Shown: in pieces, positions 26,072 through 37,326 of the stretch
Position numbering within the stretch: the stretch's first letter is position 1
Layout: the number at the start of each line of letters is the position of its first letter
Origin: Methylococcales bacterium
Lineage (GTDB): Bacteria; Pseudomonadota; Gammaproteobacteria; Methylococcales; Methylomonadaceae
Direction: 5' to 3'
NCBI GenBank assembly: GCA_026399095.1
Contig: JAPLRP010000032.1
Span: forward strand, 1 to 51,525
DNA: 51,525 nt
The notes under the pieces: model-generated
Told to the model about the DNA's origin: nothing
Seen by the model: the letters and a program-made list of their open reading frames with translations, nothing else
Database searches by the model: none
Translations under genes and position numbers: made by a program

Positions 26072-27745
26072 ATGTCAGATATAGAAATCGCCCAACAAGC
26101 CACTATGCGACCGATCATTGGTTTGGCAAAAGAACAATACGACATAGATGCTGAACACTTGGATCCTATTGGTCATTACAAAGCCAAAATATCACTGGAA
26201 TACATCAATACCCTGACCGACAAAAAAGACGGCAAACTAATTCTAGTAACGGCTATCAGCCCAACGCCTGCCGGGGAAGGAAAAACCACCACAACAGTGG
26301 GTTTAGGTGATGCCATGAACCGCTTGGGCAAAAAAACCATGATGTGCCTGCGCGAACCTTCCTTAGGCCCCTGCTTTGGCGTAAAGGGCGGGGCAGCAGG
26401 TGGTGGTTACTCACAAGTTGTTCCCATGGAAGACATCAATCTGCATTTTACCGGTGATTTTCATGCTATTGGTGTAGCGCACAATCTTTTATCGGCGCTG
26501 ATAGACAACCACATCAATCACGGTAACGCGCTGGATATAGATCCAAGACGTATTCAATGGAAACGTGTGGTTGATATGAATGATAGAGCTTTGCGCAACA
26601 TTGTCGTTGGAATAGGTGGAGCTGCGAACGGTTATTTGCGTGAAGACGGTTATGACATCGTGGTCGCTTCTGAAGTGATGGCTATTCTTTGTCTGGCCAC
26701 CGGACGAGCTGATCTTAAAGAACGTTTGGGACGGATCGTCATTGGCTATAAATCTGATAACAAAACGCCCGTTTATGCCCGTGACTTGAATGCACAAGGA
26801 GCGATGGCCGCATTATTAAAAGATGCTATCAAGCCTAACTTGGTACAAACACTGGAAAACAATATTGCTATTATTCATGGCGGCCCGTTTGCCAATATTG
26901 CGCACGGTTGCAACACGGTAACAGCCACCAAAACTGCATTAAAACTGGCTGATTATGTAGTCACTGAAGCCGGATTTGGGGCTGATTTGGGCGCTGAAAA
27001 ATTTATTGATATAAAATGCCGCATGGCAGATTTAAAACCCTCTGCAGTCGTGCTGGTTGCGACAGTAAGAGCGCTTAAATTTCACGGCGAAGTAGCTAAA
27101 GAGAATTTAAACACTGAAAATCTGGCAGCACTGGAACAAGGCTTTGTTAATCTTGAACGCCATTACCACAATATTACCCAACATTATGGCTTGCCTTGTG
27201 TAGTGTGTATTAATCACTTCACGTATGATACTGATGCAGAAATCGCATTACTCCAACAAAAATGTGAAGTACTTGGCGCAACATGTGTGACTTCAAAACA
27301 TTGGGCGGCAGGTGGAGCAGGCGCAGAAACTTTAGCTCAAGCTGTTATTGAGGTTGTTGACGATCACGAACCTGAGTTTACTTTCGTTTATGATGAGAAG
27401 CTTAGCTTGTGGGAAAAAATCGAAACAATTGCCAGCAAGTTATACGGCGCCAAACGAGTCACTGCCAATGCCAAAGTAAAAGCTCAGCTCGCCACATGGG
27501 ATATTGATTATGGCAAATTTCCGGTTTGTATAGCAAAAACACAAATGTCATTTTCAACCAATCCCAACGCTAAGGGCGCACCTTCCGGCCACACATTAGA
27601 AATTCGGGAAGTCAAACTGGCTAATGGCGCAGGTTTTATTGTTGCTATTGCCGGCGACATAATGACGATGCCGGGCTTACCCAAAATACCCGCTGCTGAA
27701 CGAATTGATATTGATAATGATGGCAGAATAACGGGCTTGTTTTAG
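26072..27745 (+). CDS. ftfL: Formate-tetrahydrofolate ligase
   Basis: The 557-residue protein is a full-length formyl-H4F synthetase, using ATP to load formate onto tetrahydrofolate. The P-loop is in [19 protein letters not shown] (about residues 63-81), and [20 protein letters not shown] follows. The C-terminal part includes [15 protein letters not shown] and ends with [18 protein letters not shown]. In methylotrophs FtfL is the branch point sending formate carbon to the serine cycle. It is preceded by the glyA terminator, so it may be regulated separately. A Shine-Dalgarno (GAGGAAAAACG) precedes the ATG. Confidence 0.97.
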   Translation: MSDIEIAQQATMRPIIGLAKEQYDIDAEHLDPIGHYKAKISLEYINTLTDKKDGKLILVTAISPTPAGEGKTTTTVGLGDAMNRLGKKTMMCLREPSLGPCFGVKGGAAGGGYSQVVPMEDINLHFTGDFHAIGVAHNLLSALIDNHINHGNALDIDPRRIQWKRVVDMNDRALRNIVVGIGGAANGYLREDGYDIVVASEVMAILCLATGRADLKERLGRIVIGYKSDNKTPVYARDLNAQGAMAALLKDAIKPNLVQTLENNIAIIHGGPFANIAHGCNTVTATKTALKLADYVVTEAGFGADLGAEKFIDIKCRMADLKPSAVVLVATVRALKFHGEVAKENLNTENLAALEQGFVNLERHYHNITQHYGLPCVVCINHFTYDTDAEIALLQQKCEVLGATCVTSKHWAAGGAGAETLAQAVIEVVDDHEPEFTFVYDEKLSLWEKIETIASKLYGAKRVTANAKVKAQLATWDIDYGKFPVCIAKTQMSFSTNPNAKGAPSGHTLEIREVKLANGAGFIVAIAGDIMTMPGLPKIPAAERIDIDNDGRITGLF

Positions 27746-27762
27746 GATTTTATGACTCGTAG

Positions 27763-27818
27763 AGGCAATCCCTTTTGGTTGCCTAATTCGCAAAAGAGTA
27801 ACCGCAGGGGATTGCCCC
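27763..27818. repeat. GGGCAAYCC-type composite palindrome, copy 3
   Basis: AGGCAATCC (27763-27771) can pair with GGTTGCCT (27777-27784), or GGCAATCCC (27764-27772) with GGGATTGCC (27808-27816). It lies between ftfL and the ABC gene and resembles the hairpins at 5691 and 15355. It may act as a boundary for the ftfL transcript. Confidence 0.6.
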
Positions 27819-27857
27819 GCTAAATCTATGTCCATTTTCTTATAACAAACTCAGGCG

Positions 27858-29459
27858 ATGAATACTCCACTACTCTCTGTTGAAAATCTCAGCGTTACTT
27901 TCAATCATCAACAGACCGTTGTTGATGACATTAGTTTTGTGATCCATACAGGTGAAACCTTTGCTTTGGTCGGCGAATCAGGATCCGGCAAATCCATCAC
28001 CGCGTTATCGGTGTTAAGATTATTGCCAAATAATGCTCAAATCAAAGCCCATGCAATTTGTTTACACGATGATAATCTAATTAAACGCGCAGAATTTGAA
28101 CTGTGCAAAATTCGTGGCAGGCGTATTGGTTTGATTTTTCAAGACCCCATGTCCTCACTCAATCCGGTGATGACCATTGGCAGCCAAATCGAAGAAGTCA
28201 TAAAAATTCACTTCTCTTTATCAAAAAAAGTAATTAAAGAACGGGTACTGCAATTATTACAGCAAGTTGAAATCCCCGAACCGGAGCAACGGCTAAAAGA
28301 CTATCCACATCAACTTTCTGGTGGCCAACGACAAAGGGTGATGATTGCCATTGCCTTGGCAGGTCAACCGGACTTATTAATTGCCGATGAACCCACCACC
28401 TCACTGGATGTGACCATTCAGGCGCAAATATTAACATTACTCAAAAATATCCAGCAACAAACCGGCATGGCCTTGTGGTTGATTAGCCATGATTTAGCAT
28501 TGGTATCGACCATGGCGGACCGGGTAGCCGTGATGCAGCATGGTAAAATTGTCGAAACCGGACCAACCAAAACCATCTTCAATCAACCTCAACATTCCTA
28601 CACCCGAAAATTACTCAATGCTTTACCCTCCATGCAAAGTTGTTTAAAGCATACCCCGCAGGAAAAACCACCTTTATTTCAGGTCAATAATTTTTATTGT
28701 TACTACCCGATCAAAAAAGGTCTGTTCAAACGCATCGTTGATTATGTGCGTGCAGTTGATGGCGTAAGCTTTAAAATCCAACAAGGCAAAACACTGGCCT
28801 TGGTCGGTGAATCAGGCTGTGGTAAAACTACACTTGGAAAAAGCTTGTTAAACCTGATACCCGGAGGTAATGGACAAGTGAGCATTGACGGCATAGAGCT
28901 TAACAACTTAAACGGCGAAGCCTTAAGACAACAACGAGCCAATATCCAAATTGTTTTTCAAGATCCCTTTTCATCAATGAACCCAAGAATGCTGATTGGT
29001 GACATCATCACAGAGGGCATTAGGGCATTACATCCTGAGATCAAGTCCGCCGAATGCAAAACAAGGGTTAAACAATTATTGCAACAAGTCGATTTGCCAA
29101 CGGATTCAGCATTGCGTTATCCACATGAATTCTCAGGTGGTCAGCGACAACGGATATGTATAGCACGTGCACTGGCAGTTAATCCCAAGCTAATCGTCTG
29201 TGATGAACCTACCAGTGCCCTGGATGTATCCGTGCAAGCGCAAATTATTCAATTACTTAAAACCTTGCAGCGGGAAAATGGCTTAAGCTATCTATTTATT
29301 ACCCATGACCTAGGAGTTGTTGCAGAAATAGCCGATGAAGTTGCCGTGATGTACCAAGGAAAAATTATTGAATATGGCACTGTAAAACAAGTACTCACAA
29401 GACCTGAACATGCTTATACTAAAAAACTATTGAGCGCTGTTCCAGTTTTAGCTACCTAG
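27858..29459 (+). CDS. Oligopeptide-type ABC transporter, fused double ATPase (YejF-like)
   Basis: The 533-residue protein contains two complete ABC ATPase domains of the Dpp/Opp type in one chain. Domain 1 has Walker A GESGSGKS (39-46), signature LSGGQRQR and Walker B DEPTTSLD. Domain 2 has Walker A GESGCGKT (317-324), signature FSGGQRQR and DEPTSALD. This is the YejF/GsiA arrangement that energises peptide, glutathione or nickel uptake systems. No permease or binding-protein gene is adjacent, so it must work with subunits encoded elsewhere. Substrate is unknown. Confidence 0.93.
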   Translation: MNTPLLSVENLSVTFNHQQTVVDDISFVIHTGETFALVGESGSGKSITALSVLRLLPNNAQIKAHAICLHDDNLIKRAEFELCKIRGRRIGLIFQDPMSSLNPVMTIGSQIEEVIKIHFSLSKKVIKERVLQLLQQVEIPEPEQRLKDYPHQLSGGQRQRVMIAIALAGQPDLLIADEPTTSLDVTIQAQILTLLKNIQQQTGMALWLISHDLALVSTMADRVAVMQHGKIVETGPTKTIFNQPQHSYTRKLLNALPSMQSCLKHTPQEKPPLFQVNNFYCYYPIKKGLFKRIVDYVRAVDGVSFKIQQGKTLALVGESGCGKTTLGKSLLNLIPGGNGQVSIDGIELNNLNGEALRQQRANIQIVFQDPFSSMNPRMLIGDIITEGIRALHPEIKSAECKTRVKQLLQQVDLPTDSALRYPHEFSGGQRQRICIARALAVNPKLIVCDEPTSALDVSVQAQIIQLLKTLQRENGLSYLFITHDLGVVAEIADEVAVMYQGKIIEYGTVKQVLTRPEHAYTKKLLSAVPVLAT

Positions 29460-29539
29460 CAATAATCAAGCAATTTTCAACATTAATCTGTGTTATTCTA
29501 AGCGGCTAAATTTTATTCTATAAATTCTCATATCACTTT

Positions 29540-30172
29540 ATGCGAACTCGCGTTAAAATTTGCGGCTTTACCCGCATTGAAGATGCTGTTTATGCCGCAC
29601 AAAACGGTGTGGATGCAATTGGCTTGGTTTTTTACCCACCGAGTCCAAGGCATATTGAGATTGAACAGGCCATTAAAATTGTTAATGCCCTGCCCGCTTT
29701 TACTACCGTTGTGGCTTTATTTGTCGACGAACAGGAGGCGCAGATTCGTAAGGTGCTGACACAGGTGCCGATAGATTGCATTCAGTTTCATGGCGACGAA
29801 CCGGCCAAGACTTGCAGAATCTATGGTAAACGATACATTAAAGCGGTAAGTATGAAAGATAACATTGATATTGATGCCTTGGTTCATGAATATCACGATG
29901 CAGCAGGATTATTGCTGGACGCTTATCATCCTGATGCAAAAGGTGGCACGGGCAATCAGTTTGATTGGGAGTTAATCCCCAAGCATTGTTCGTTACCAAT
30001 CATACTGGCTGGTGGTTTGAATGAAACCAATGCTAAACAGGCCATACAAACAGTAAGACCTTACGCACTGGATGTCAGCAGTGGAGTAGAAGTAAACAAA
30101 GGCATTAAAGATTCGCTTAAAATAGCGGCTTTTATAAAACAAGTTAATGAGGGTGACAGGGTAAGAACATGA
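29540..30172 (+). CDS. trpF: Phosphoribosylanthranilate isomerase
   Basis: The 210-residue TIM-barrel enzyme performs the third dedicated step of tryptophan synthesis. The start [19 protein letters not shown] contains the KICG catalytic cysteine, and the second catalytic acid is in [10 protein letters not shown]. The phosphate-binding end is [14 protein letters not shown] and ALDVSSGVE. The gene stands alone from trpC, as is common in Gammaproteobacteria outside the enterics. It overlaps trpB by ATGA. Confidence 0.97.
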   Translation: MRTRVKICGFTRIEDAVYAAQNGVDAIGLVFYPPSPRHIEIEQAIKIVNALPAFTTVVALFVDEQEAQIRKVLTQVPIDCIQFHGDEPAKTCRIYGKRYIKAVSMKDNIDIDALVHEYHDAAGLLLDAYHPDAKGGTGNQFDWELIPKHCSLPIILAGGLNETNAKQAIQTVRPYALDVSSGVEVNKGIKDSLKIAAFIKQVNEGDRVRT

Positions 30173-31371
30173 CCGAAAAATATAATATGCCCGATGAGCG
30201 GGGACACTTTGGCCCTTATGGTGGAATTTTTGTCGCTGAAACATTAATGCCACCCATTCAGGAATTAAATGCTGCCTACCAGCATTACCTGTCCGATCCT
30301 GAATTTATAGCGGAACTGGATGCTGATTTAAAATATTATGTCGGACGGCCTTCACCTTTATACCACGCTGAACGCTGGAGCCGTGAACTGGGTGGCGCGC
30401 AAATTTATTTAAAACGTGAAGACCTTAATCATACCGGCTCTCATAAAATCAATAATACCGTTGGCCAAGCTTTATTAGCCAAACGCATGGGTAAAACCCG
30501 CATTATTGCAGAAACCGGTGCCGGTCAACACGGCGTTGCTACTGCAACTATTGCCGCACGCCTGGGCTTGGAATGTGTGGTTTACATGGGTGCTGTTGAC
30601 GTTGCAAGGCAGTCGTTAAACGTTTATCGAATGAAGTTACTGGGTGCAACAGTAGTAGCAGTTGAGTCCGGCTCAAAAACTCTAAAGGATGCTTTAAATG
30701 AAGCACTGAGAGATTGGGTAACCAACGTCGATAATACTTTTTATATTATTGGAACGGTTGCAGGCCCTCACCCTTACCCGGCAATGGTCAGAGACTTTCA
30801 ATCCATTATTGGCCGCGAAGCCAAAGAACAATGTCTTGAAGCAACAGGTCGATTGCCCGATGCACTTGTCGCTTGCGTAGGTGGCGGTTCAAATGCTATC
30901 GGTTTGTTTTACCCTTTTATTGAAGACAAATCCGTAAAAATGTACGGGGTTGAAGCGGCCGGTGACGGTGTTGCAACAGGAAGACATTCAGCACCTTTAT
31001 GCGCAGGTCGCCCGGGTGTGTTGCATGGAAATCGTACTTATCTTATGTGTGATGATGACGGTGAAATTATCGAAACTCACTCCATTTCTGCAGGACTTGA
31101 TTATCCTGGCGTAGGCCCGGAACATGCTTGGCTAAAAGATACCGGACGTGCAACATACGTTAATATTACAGACACTGAGGCGCTTGAAGGTTTCTATGCC
31201 ATTACACGCATGGAAGGCATTATTCCGGCACTGGAATCAAGCCATGCGATGGCATATACAATGAAACTTGCTCCAACCATGAAGAAAGACGAAATTATCA
31301 TCATCAACCTGTCTGGTCGTGGCGATAAAGATATGCAGACAATGGCTAAACGTGAAGGAATAGAACTGTGA
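30169..31371 (+). CDS. trpB: Tryptophan synthase beta chain
   Basis: The 400-residue PLP enzyme joins indole and serine to give tryptophan, in complex with TrpA. The PLP lysine is Lys93 in [27 protein letters not shown] and the phosphate-gripping [12 protein letters not shown] are intact. It belongs to the TrpB1 class that partners TrpA. Starts and stops overlap both neighbours (ATGA with trpF, GTGA with trpA), indicating translational coupling. Confidence 0.98.
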   Translation: MTEKYNMPDERGHFGPYGGIFVAETLMPPIQELNAAYQHYLSDPEFIAELDADLKYYVGRPSPLYHAERWSRELGGAQIYLKREDLNHTGSHKINNTVGQALLAKRMGKTRIIAETGAGQHGVATATIAARLGLECVVYMGAVDVARQSLNVYRMKLLGATVVAVESGSKTLKDALNEALRDWVTNVDNTFYIIGTVAGPHPYPAMVRDFQSIIGREAKEQCLEATGRLPDALVACVGGGSNAIGLFYPFIEDKSVKMYGVEAAGDGVATGRHSAPLCAGRPGVLHGNRTYLMCDDDGEIIETHSISAGLDYPGVGPEHAWLKDTGRATYVNITDTEALEGFYAITRMEGIIPALESSHAMAYTMKLAPTMKKDEIIIINLSGRGDKDMQTMAKREGIEL

Positions 31372-32171
31372 GTCGATTAGCCGCCAGATTTGAAGCACTT
31401 GCCAACACAGGACGTAAGGCATTAATCCCGTTTATTACAGCAGGTGATCCAAGACCGGATTTCACAGTGCCACTCATGCACGCAATGGTAAAGGCAGGCG
31501 CTGATGTGATTGAACTGGGCGTACCCTTTTCTGATCCGATGGCAGATGGCCCTGTTATTCAACGCGCCAGCGAACGGGCTCTAGCTCATAAAATGAGCTT
31601 AAAACGCACCTTGGAAATTGCCGCTGAATTTAGAAAAACCGACCAGGAAACTCCAGTTGTCCTTATGGGTTATTTAAACCCTATTGAAGCAATGGGGTAT
31701 GAAAATTTTGCCAATGCTGCTCAACGCGCAGATATTGATGGTGTGCTAACCGTAGATTTACCGCCAGAAGAAGGCCTTGAGTGTAGTGCTTTGTTAAAGG
31801 CACGAGGCGTTGACCCTATTTTTCTGTTGGCCCCTAATAGCACAGATGAGCGTGTTAAAAAAATGGATGTGGCAGGCAGTGGTTATATTTATTACGTTTC
31901 TCTTAAAGGCGTAACCGGCGCGGGGCATTTAAATGCAGTTGATGTTGAAAACAAACTGCAACAAATACGAGGTAATACCAAATTGCCTATTGCTATTGGT
32001 TTTGGTGTAAAAGATGCGGCGACTGCAAAAACTATTGCCAATATAGGTGATGGCGTTGTAATCGGTAGCGCCTTAATTAGTAAAGTTGAAGAAAATCTAG
32101 ATAATCTAGAACAGGCTAGCAACGAAATTATTGAATTATTAGTATCCATACGCCAAGCGCTGGATAGTTAA
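31368..32171 (+). CDS. trpA: Tryptophan synthase alpha chain
   Basis: The 267-residue TIM-barrel subunit cleaves indole-3-glycerol phosphate to indole. The catalytic acids are in [17 protein letters not shown] (Glu about 49, Asp about 60). [10 protein letters not shown] and [11 protein letters not shown] form the phosphate site. The start is GTG, overlapping the trpB stop. accD follows after 34 bases, continuing the conserved gene order. Confidence 0.97.
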   Translation: MSRLAARFEALANTGRKALIPFITAGDPRPDFTVPLMHAMVKAGADVIELGVPFSDPMADGPVIQRASERALAHKMSLKRTLEIAAEFRKTDQETPVVLMGYLNPIEAMGYENFANAAQRADIDGVLTVDLPPEEGLECSALLKARGVDPIFLLAPNSTDERVKKMDVAGSGYIYYVSLKGVTGAGHLNAVDVENKLQQIRGNTKLPIAIGFGVKDAATAKTIANIGDGVVIGSALISKVEENLDNLEQASNEIIELLVSIRQALDS

Positions 32172-32205
32172 AAAGCGTAATGAAAAAGAACTATGGAGCA
32201 CAAAA

Positions 32206-33144
32206 ATGAGTTGGTTTGAAATATTATTACCAAAAACCATTAGAACCGAAGGATCCAACAAAAAAGGCGCTGTCCCTGAAGGCTTATGGACTAAATGCCC
32301 AGGTTGTAATGCTATTTTATATAACACTGAACTTGAAAGAAACCTCAGTGTCTGTCCAAAATGCGAACATCACATGCGCATTAATGCCAGAGCACGCTTA
32401 AATATGTTTCTGGATGAAGAAGGCCGAGAAGAAATAGGTAAAAATATTAAGCCTGTCGATCCCTTAAAATTCAAAGACACTAAAAAGTATAAAGACAGAA
32501 TTATCCAGGCGCAAAAACAAACCAAAGAAAATGATGCGCTGGTCGTCATGAAAGGTCAATTAAAAGGTATCGATATTGTAGTTGCCGCGTTTGACTTTAA
32601 GTTTATGGGCGGCTCAATGGGTTCAGTTGTGGGCGAGCGCTTTGTTCGTGGCGTAAATAAAAGCTTTGAGCTGGGCATACCTTTTATTGTGTTCACAGCA
32701 AGTGGTGGAGCAAGAATGCAAGAGTCATTGTTTTCCCTGTTTCAGATGGCCAAAACTAGTGCCGCATTAACTAGACTATCAGATGCAGGAATACCCTACA
32801 TATCCTTTATGACCGATCCAACAATGGGCGGTGTTTCGGCCAGTTTAGCGATGCTGGGTGATATTAATGTAGCGGAACCTAATGCCTTAATTGGCTTTGC
32901 CGGCCCCAGAGTAATAGAACAAACAGTCCGTGAAAAACTACCCGAAGGTTTTCAACGCAGTGAGTTCTTACAAGAGCATGGAGCAATCGATATGATTATT
33001 GATAGACGTGAAATGCGTAATGAAGTTGCCAGTATTTTAGCGCTTTTAACAGCGAACAAGATAAAGCCAACATTTCCGGTTGCACCCACCTTAGCGACAG
33101 TTGTTGCTGAAGAAATTACTGAACCCTCTTCCGAGCAGGAATAA
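32206..33144 (+). CDS. accD: Acetyl-CoA carboxylase carboxyltransferase subunit beta
   Basis: The 312-residue subunit moves the carboxyl group from biotin to acetyl-CoA in the first step of fatty-acid synthesis. Its N-terminal zinc ribbon has Cys31, Cys34, Cys50 and Cys53 (CPGC and CPKC). The crotonase-fold core contains [21 protein letters not shown] and [15 protein letters not shown]. The trp-accD-folC order is common in Gammaproteobacteria. A Shine-Dalgarno (TATGGAGC) precedes the ATG. Confidence 0.98.
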   Translation: MSWFEILLPKTIRTEGSNKKGAVPEGLWTKCPGCNAILYNTELERNLSVCPKCEHHMRINARARLNMFLDEEGREEIGKNIKPVDPLKFKDTKKYKDRIIQAQKQTKENDALVVMKGQLKGIDIVVAAFDFKFMGGSMGSVVGERFVRGVNKSFELGIPFIVFTASGGARMQESLFSLFQMAKTSAALTRLSDAGIPYISFMTDPTMGGVSASLAMLGDINVAEPNALIGFAGPRVIEQTVREKLPEGFQRSEFLQEHGAIDMIIDRREMRNEVASILALLTANKIKPTFPVAPTLATVVAEEITEPSSEQE

Positions 33145-33168
33145 CTTGCGCTCCAAAATTTAAAAATA

Positions 33169-34452
33169 ATGATGCATTTTGATTCGCTAAAGGGCTGGCT
33201 GGATTGGCAAGAAAGCTTACATCCTTTGGCAATAGACTTGGGATTAGAGCGCGCAGCAATTGTTTACAATACCCTTAATCCTGATGGTATCAAACCGCTA
33301 ACCATAACGGTAGCCGGAACCAATGGAAAAGGCTCCTGTATCGCCTATCTTGAAGCTATATACAAAGCCCAAGGCTACCGTGTAGGTGCTTATTCTTCTC
33401 CTCATATTTTAAAATATAACGAAAGAATAAAAATAGACGGCAATCCATTGCCGGATGAAATTATTTGCGAAGCTTTTGCAAGAATTGAATCCGTTCGAGG
33501 TAATACCTCATTAAGCTATTTCGAATTCGGCACACTGGCTGCACTCGATATATTTTGGCGCTCAGCTGTTGACATTCAATTACTTGAAGTTGGCTTGGGT
33601 GGCCGACTTGATGCCGTTAATATTATTGACCCTGATGTATCATTAATATCCAGCATTGGCATTGATCATGTTAATTTTCTCGGATCCACCCGCGAAGCAA
33701 TAGGGTCAGAGAAAGCAGGCATATTTAGAGCAGCAACACCCGCAATTATTGGCGATCCCAAACCGCCGCAATCATTATTGCAAAATGCGCTAAGTAAGGA
33801 AGCTATGATCTATTGCATCAATAAAGATTTTGGTTATACCAAACAAAATACTACGTGGGAGTGGTCTACTGATGGCAAAAAAATCAGCCAGATACCAGAG
33901 CCCAGTTTAAAAGGCGAACATCAATACCGTAATGCCTCCGCGGTGATTATGGCCGTGCAAACACTATCAGAAAAATTACCGGTAAATGATAGCGCCATTA
34001 GAAATGGACTTAAAAATTGCCATTTACTCGGCCGCTTTCAACTAATTAATGATAAAATCCCCATACTGCTAGATGTTGGACATAATACCGAAGCAGTTAA
34101 AACTTTAGTTGATTATCTAAAGCTAACCTTCCCGGGTAAACGAATACATGCAGTTTTTTCAATGATGAAGGATAAAGACATAGCCGGCGTACTTGAAATC
34201 ATGAATCCGGTTATATACGACTGGTTTTTTGCGCCTTTAGCCAACCCAAGATCAGCAACAGAAGCTTTAATGCGGGAAATTTTTTCGCAAAGCTCCGTGT
34301 CCAAAGTATCTTTTGGATTTAACGGTTTTTCTGACGCATACAACGCCGCAAAAAATCAGTCGCTAGATAACGATTTATTACTGGTTTTTGGATCTTTCTT
34401 TTTAGTATCTGATTGTTTGAATGAATTTGAAAAAGGTGAATTGATAAAATGA
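33169..34452 (+). CDS. folC: Folylpolyglutamate synthase/dihydrofolate synthase
   Basis: The 427-residue Mur-ligase-like enzyme adds glutamate to dihydropteroate and to reduced folates. The P-loop is VAGTNGKGSCIAYLEA (residues 48-63). The second ATP-site element is GLGGRLDAVNII, followed by SIGIDHVNFLGST. Polyglutamylated folates retain C1 units, which matters in a serine-cycle organism, though gene order here is simply ancestral. The start could be either ATG of the ATGATG pair. It overlaps dedD by ATGA. Confidence 0.96.
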   Translation: MMHFDSLKGWLDWQESLHPLAIDLGLERAAIVYNTLNPDGIKPLTITVAGTNGKGSCIAYLEAIYKAQGYRVGAYSSPHILKYNERIKIDGNPLPDEIICEAFARIESVRGNTSLSYFEFGTLAALDIFWRSAVDIQLLEVGLGGRLDAVNIIDPDVSLISSIGIDHVNFLGSTREAIGSEKAGIFRAATPAIIGDPKPPQSLLQNALSKEAMIYCINKDFGYTKQNTTWEWSTDGKKISQIPEPSLKGEHQYRNASAVIMAVQTLSEKLPVNDSAIRNGLKNCHLLGRFQLINDKIPILLDVGHNTEAVKTLVDYLKLTFPGKRIHAVFSMMKDKDIAGVLEIMNPVIYDWFFAPLANPRSATEALMREIFSQSSVSKVSFGFNGFSDAYNAAKNQSLDNDLLLVFGSFFLVSDCLNEFEKGELIK

Positions 34453-35261
34453 ATCAAGAATTAAAACAACGATTGATTGGTGCTGTGGTAGTTACAGCCC
34501 TTGCTGCAATTTTTATCCCTATGTTATTTGATGACCCTATTGAAAATAGCGGCCAATCAGTTAGTGAACTGGTTATTCCGGCGACACCTGTTATAACAGG
34601 CGAAGTATCTGCCAACAAACTACCAACTAATGCCAATCAGGTTTTAAACGCCCCTGACTCAGGTTCTGAAAACGTAATAAACACTGACGAAGAAACAGAA
34701 CTCTCAGCAGAGAACCAATCGCCCTCAGAGACACCTATAGCTGATGAACCAGTTACTGAGACGACTCAAAAGAGTGATCAAGCTATGGATGAACCCGTTA
34801 ATGACGGCTCCTCTAATTCTCTGGATACAGGTGTTGTTAGCGAAACGAATCAACCAACCAAACCAGTCAAAGCAAAGCCTCAAACAAATATAATCAAACA
34901 ACAATCCACTCAACAACCTGACGTTGAGGCACCTGTTGTTGCAGTAAAACCTATAAAAAAACCCATTATTGCTGAGGTCGTTCCATCAGAAAACAACCTT
35001 AATAAACCTGCCAAATCGAAAACTGAATTTAGTCGATGGACCATTCAGGCTGGCAGCTTTAGCAAAAAAGAAAACGCTGTATCCCTCATGGAAACATTAC
35101 GCAAACAAGGTCTTCCGGTAACACTGGACACTATCAAAACTGCCAGTAACACGCCCTTATATAGACTTAAAATTGGGCCGACACTTGACAAAAAACGTGC
35201 AGCAGAAATGAAAGCCAAACTAGATAGCCAAAAAATACAATCGCTACTGATTGCTGAATAA
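34449..35261 (+). CDS. dedD: SPOR-domain membrane protein (DedD-like)
   Basis: The 270-residue protein has an N-terminal membrane helix (about residues 9-27, LIGAVVVTALAAIFIPMLF), a long low-complexity periplasmic linker rich in Glu, Ser, Thr and Pro, and a C-terminal SPOR domain (about 195-268, with RWTIQAGSFSKKENAVSLME). SPOR domains bind denuded septal peptidoglycan, so it should localise to the division site. Position between folC and cvpA is the same as in E. coli. Confidence 0.93.
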   Translation: MNQELKQRLIGAVVVTALAAIFIPMLFDDPIENSGQSVSELVIPATPVITGEVSANKLPTNANQVLNAPDSGSENVINTDEETELSAENQSPSETPIADEPVTETTQKSDQAMDEPVNDGSSNSLDTGVVSETNQPTKPVKAKPQTNIIKQQSTQQPDVEAPVVAVKPIKKPIIAEVVPSENNLNKPAKSKTEFSRWTIQAGSFSKKENAVSLMETLRKQGLPVTLDTIKTASNTPLYRLKIGPTLDKKRAAEMKAKLDSQKIQSLLIAE

Positions 35262-35284
35262 TTTAACATAGGCAAATCAAGCTA

Positions 35285-35800
35285 TTGAATCTCACATTAG
35301 TAAACACAATGATCTGGATAGATTTTGTTATTATCGGGATCGTTTTTATTTATATGATAAAAGGCTTATTTCGGGGATTTAACCTGGAATTTTTTATATT
35401 GATTTTCTGGCTGACTGCAACTGCAGTCGGTTTAAGTTTTAGCCGAGAATTTTCTGTTTTTCTGGACCACTCTATCAGTAATCCTGTTGCCAAAATTGCG
35501 GCCTCTTTTACAATACTGTTTTTAATAACACTCATTATAGGCAGCTTAATTAGAATACTTTTAGGTACCTTGATTAATAAACCTAAATTAACATTTTTAG
35601 AGTTCTTGGGAGGGATGATCCTTGGTGTTGCTCATGGGATGTTCTTGGTTGTAATTTTGATCCTTTTGGCAGGACTCACGCCACTACCTGAAGACACATG
35701 GTGGAAAGAGTCAACGTTACTACCCCCTTTTCAAATTGGCGCCTTATGGTTACGAGACCATATTCCATCAGCACTTGCTGAACATATTCATTATCGTTAA
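35285..35800 (+). CDS. cvpA: CvpA family membrane protein
   Basis: The protein of up to 171 residues has four hydrophobic helices and the family stretches DFVIIGIVFIYMIKGLFRG and FLEFLGGMILGVAHGMFLV. CvpA proteins are needed for colicin V export and for envelope stress resistance in some bacteria; the molecular role is unclear. The start is uncertain: TTG at 35285 follows a weak AGGCAAATC, while the ATG at 35309 gives MIWIDFVIIG, closer to the family's usual N-terminus. It precedes purF, as in E. coli. Confidence 0.92.
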   Translation: MNLTLVNTMIWIDFVIIGIVFIYMIKGLFRGFNLEFFILIFWLTATAVGLSFSREFSVFLDHSISNPVAKIAASFTILFLITLIIGSLIRILLGTLINKPKLTFLEFLGGMILGVAHGMFLVVILILLAGLTPLPEDTWWKESTLLPPFQIGALWLRDHIPSALAEHIHYR

Positions 35801-35825
35801 CAACTAATAGATTCAATTAAAAATT

Positions 35826-37325
35826 ATGTGTGGTATTACTGCTATCGTTTCACATCAAGCTGTTAATCAAGAACTCTATGATGCACTGACAGTCTTGCAA
35901 CACCGAGGTCAAGATGCTGCCGGCATAGTGACTTGTGAGAACGGACGCTTACATCTACGCAAAGATAATGGCCTGACTCGTGATGTATTTAACAATGCCC
36001 AAATGCTAAAACTAAAAGGCAACATGGGCATAGCACACGTTCGCTATCCAACTGCAGGTTGTACAAGTTCTGCTGAGGCACAGCCATTTTATGTTAACTC
36101 TCCTTTTGGACTAACGCTTGCGCATAACGGTAATTTAACCAACACCGAAGAGTTAAAAATAGCCTTATTCGTAGAAGATCAACGACACATTAATACTGAT
36201 TCTGACTCTGAAGTTTTATTAAATGTTTTTGCTCATGAACTACAAAGCTTAGGTAAACTGGACTTAAGCGTTGATGATATTTTTCAAGCCGTAACTGGCG
36301 TACACAAGCGCTGCCGTGGCGCTTACGCCGTTGTTATCATGATCGCTGGTGTTGGCATTTTGGGTTTTAGAGACCCACATGGCATTAGACCCGTCGTATT
36401 CGGCGAGCGAAAAACAGAAGAAGGCTCAGATTTTATGATTGCCTCAGAAAGTGTTGCGCTTAATGTATTGGGTTTTGACCTTATTCGAGACATCGAACCT
36501 GGCGAGGCTATTTTTATTGAAGAAGCCGGCGTATTACACACTAAGCAATGTTCTGATTTAGTAGATCATTGTCCCTGTATTTTTGAGTATGTTTATTTTG
36601 CCCGTCCAGATTCAATAATTGACGACATATCGGTATACAAGGCGCGTCTTCGTATGGGCGACAAACTGGCTGCAAAAGTCATCAGAGAATGGCCCGATTA
36701 TGACATTGATGTCGTCATCCCTATTCCTGATACCAGTAGAACATCAGCCTTACAAATGGCAAATAAACTGGGTGTTAAATTCAGCGAAGGCTTTATGAAG
36801 AACCGTTATATCGGTAGAACCTTCATTATGCCGGGGCAAAAAATGCGCGAAAAATCGGTTAGACAAAAGCTCAATGCAATCGACCTTGAGTTTAACGGCA
36901 AAAATGTTTTGCTGGTTGATGACTCCGTAGTCAGAGGCACAACCTCCGCGCAAATCATTCAAATGGCACGCGATGCGGGTGCCAAAAAAGTATACTTTGC
37001 CTCTGCTGCTCCACCGGTTCGTTATCCCAATGTTTATGGCATTGATATGCCTGCAGCAAACGAATTGATTGCCCATGACAGAACCGAAGAAGAAGTCTGT
37101 GAAGCCATTGGAGCGGATCGGTTAATTTACCAAGATCTTGAAGACCTGATTGATGCAGTACGAAAAGGCAACCCCAACATTAAACATTTTGATACCTCGT
37201 GCTTTAGTAAAGAATATATTACCGGCGATATTGACGATGCCTATCTCGATAGAACCGAGGCCTTACGTAATGACAATGCTCAAGCAGAACGTAACTCAGA
37301 AAAATCCATTATTGAAATGTTATAA
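35826..37325 (+). CDS. purF: Amidophosphoribosyltransferase
   Basis: The 499-residue enzyme commits PRPP to purine synthesis by transferring the glutamine amide nitrogen. The N-terminal nucleophile is Cys2 ([10 protein letters not shown]) after Met removal. The glutaminase domain has HRGQDAAGI and AHNGNLTN. The PRPP-binding loop [13 protein letters not shown] lies at about residues 361-373. No propeptide precedes the cysteine. It is followed by metZ, a pairing typical of pseudomonads and relatives. Confidence 0.98.
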   Translation: MCGITAIVSHQAVNQELYDALTVLQHRGQDAAGIVTCENGRLHLRKDNGLTRDVFNNAQMLKLKGNMGIAHVRYPTAGCTSSAEAQPFYVNSPFGLTLAHNGNLTNTEELKIALFVEDQRHINTDSDSEVLLNVFAHELQSLGKLDLSVDDIFQAVTGVHKRCRGAYAVVIMIAGVGILGFRDPHGIRPVVFGERKTEEGSDFMIASESVALNVLGFDLIRDIEPGEAIFIEEAGVLHTKQCSDLVDHCPCIFEYVYFARPDSIIDDISVYKARLRMGDKLAAKVIREWPDYDIDVVIPIPDTSRTSALQMANKLGVKFSEGFMKNRYIGRTFIMPGQKMREKSVRQKLNAIDLEFNGKNVLLVDDSVVRGTTSAQIIQMARDAGAKKVYFASAAPPVRYPNVYGIDMPAANELIAHDRTEEEVCEAIGADRLIYQDLEDLIDAVRKGNPNIKHFDTSCFSKEYITGDIDDAYLDRTEALRNDNAQAERNSEKSIIEML

Positions 37326-37326
37326 C

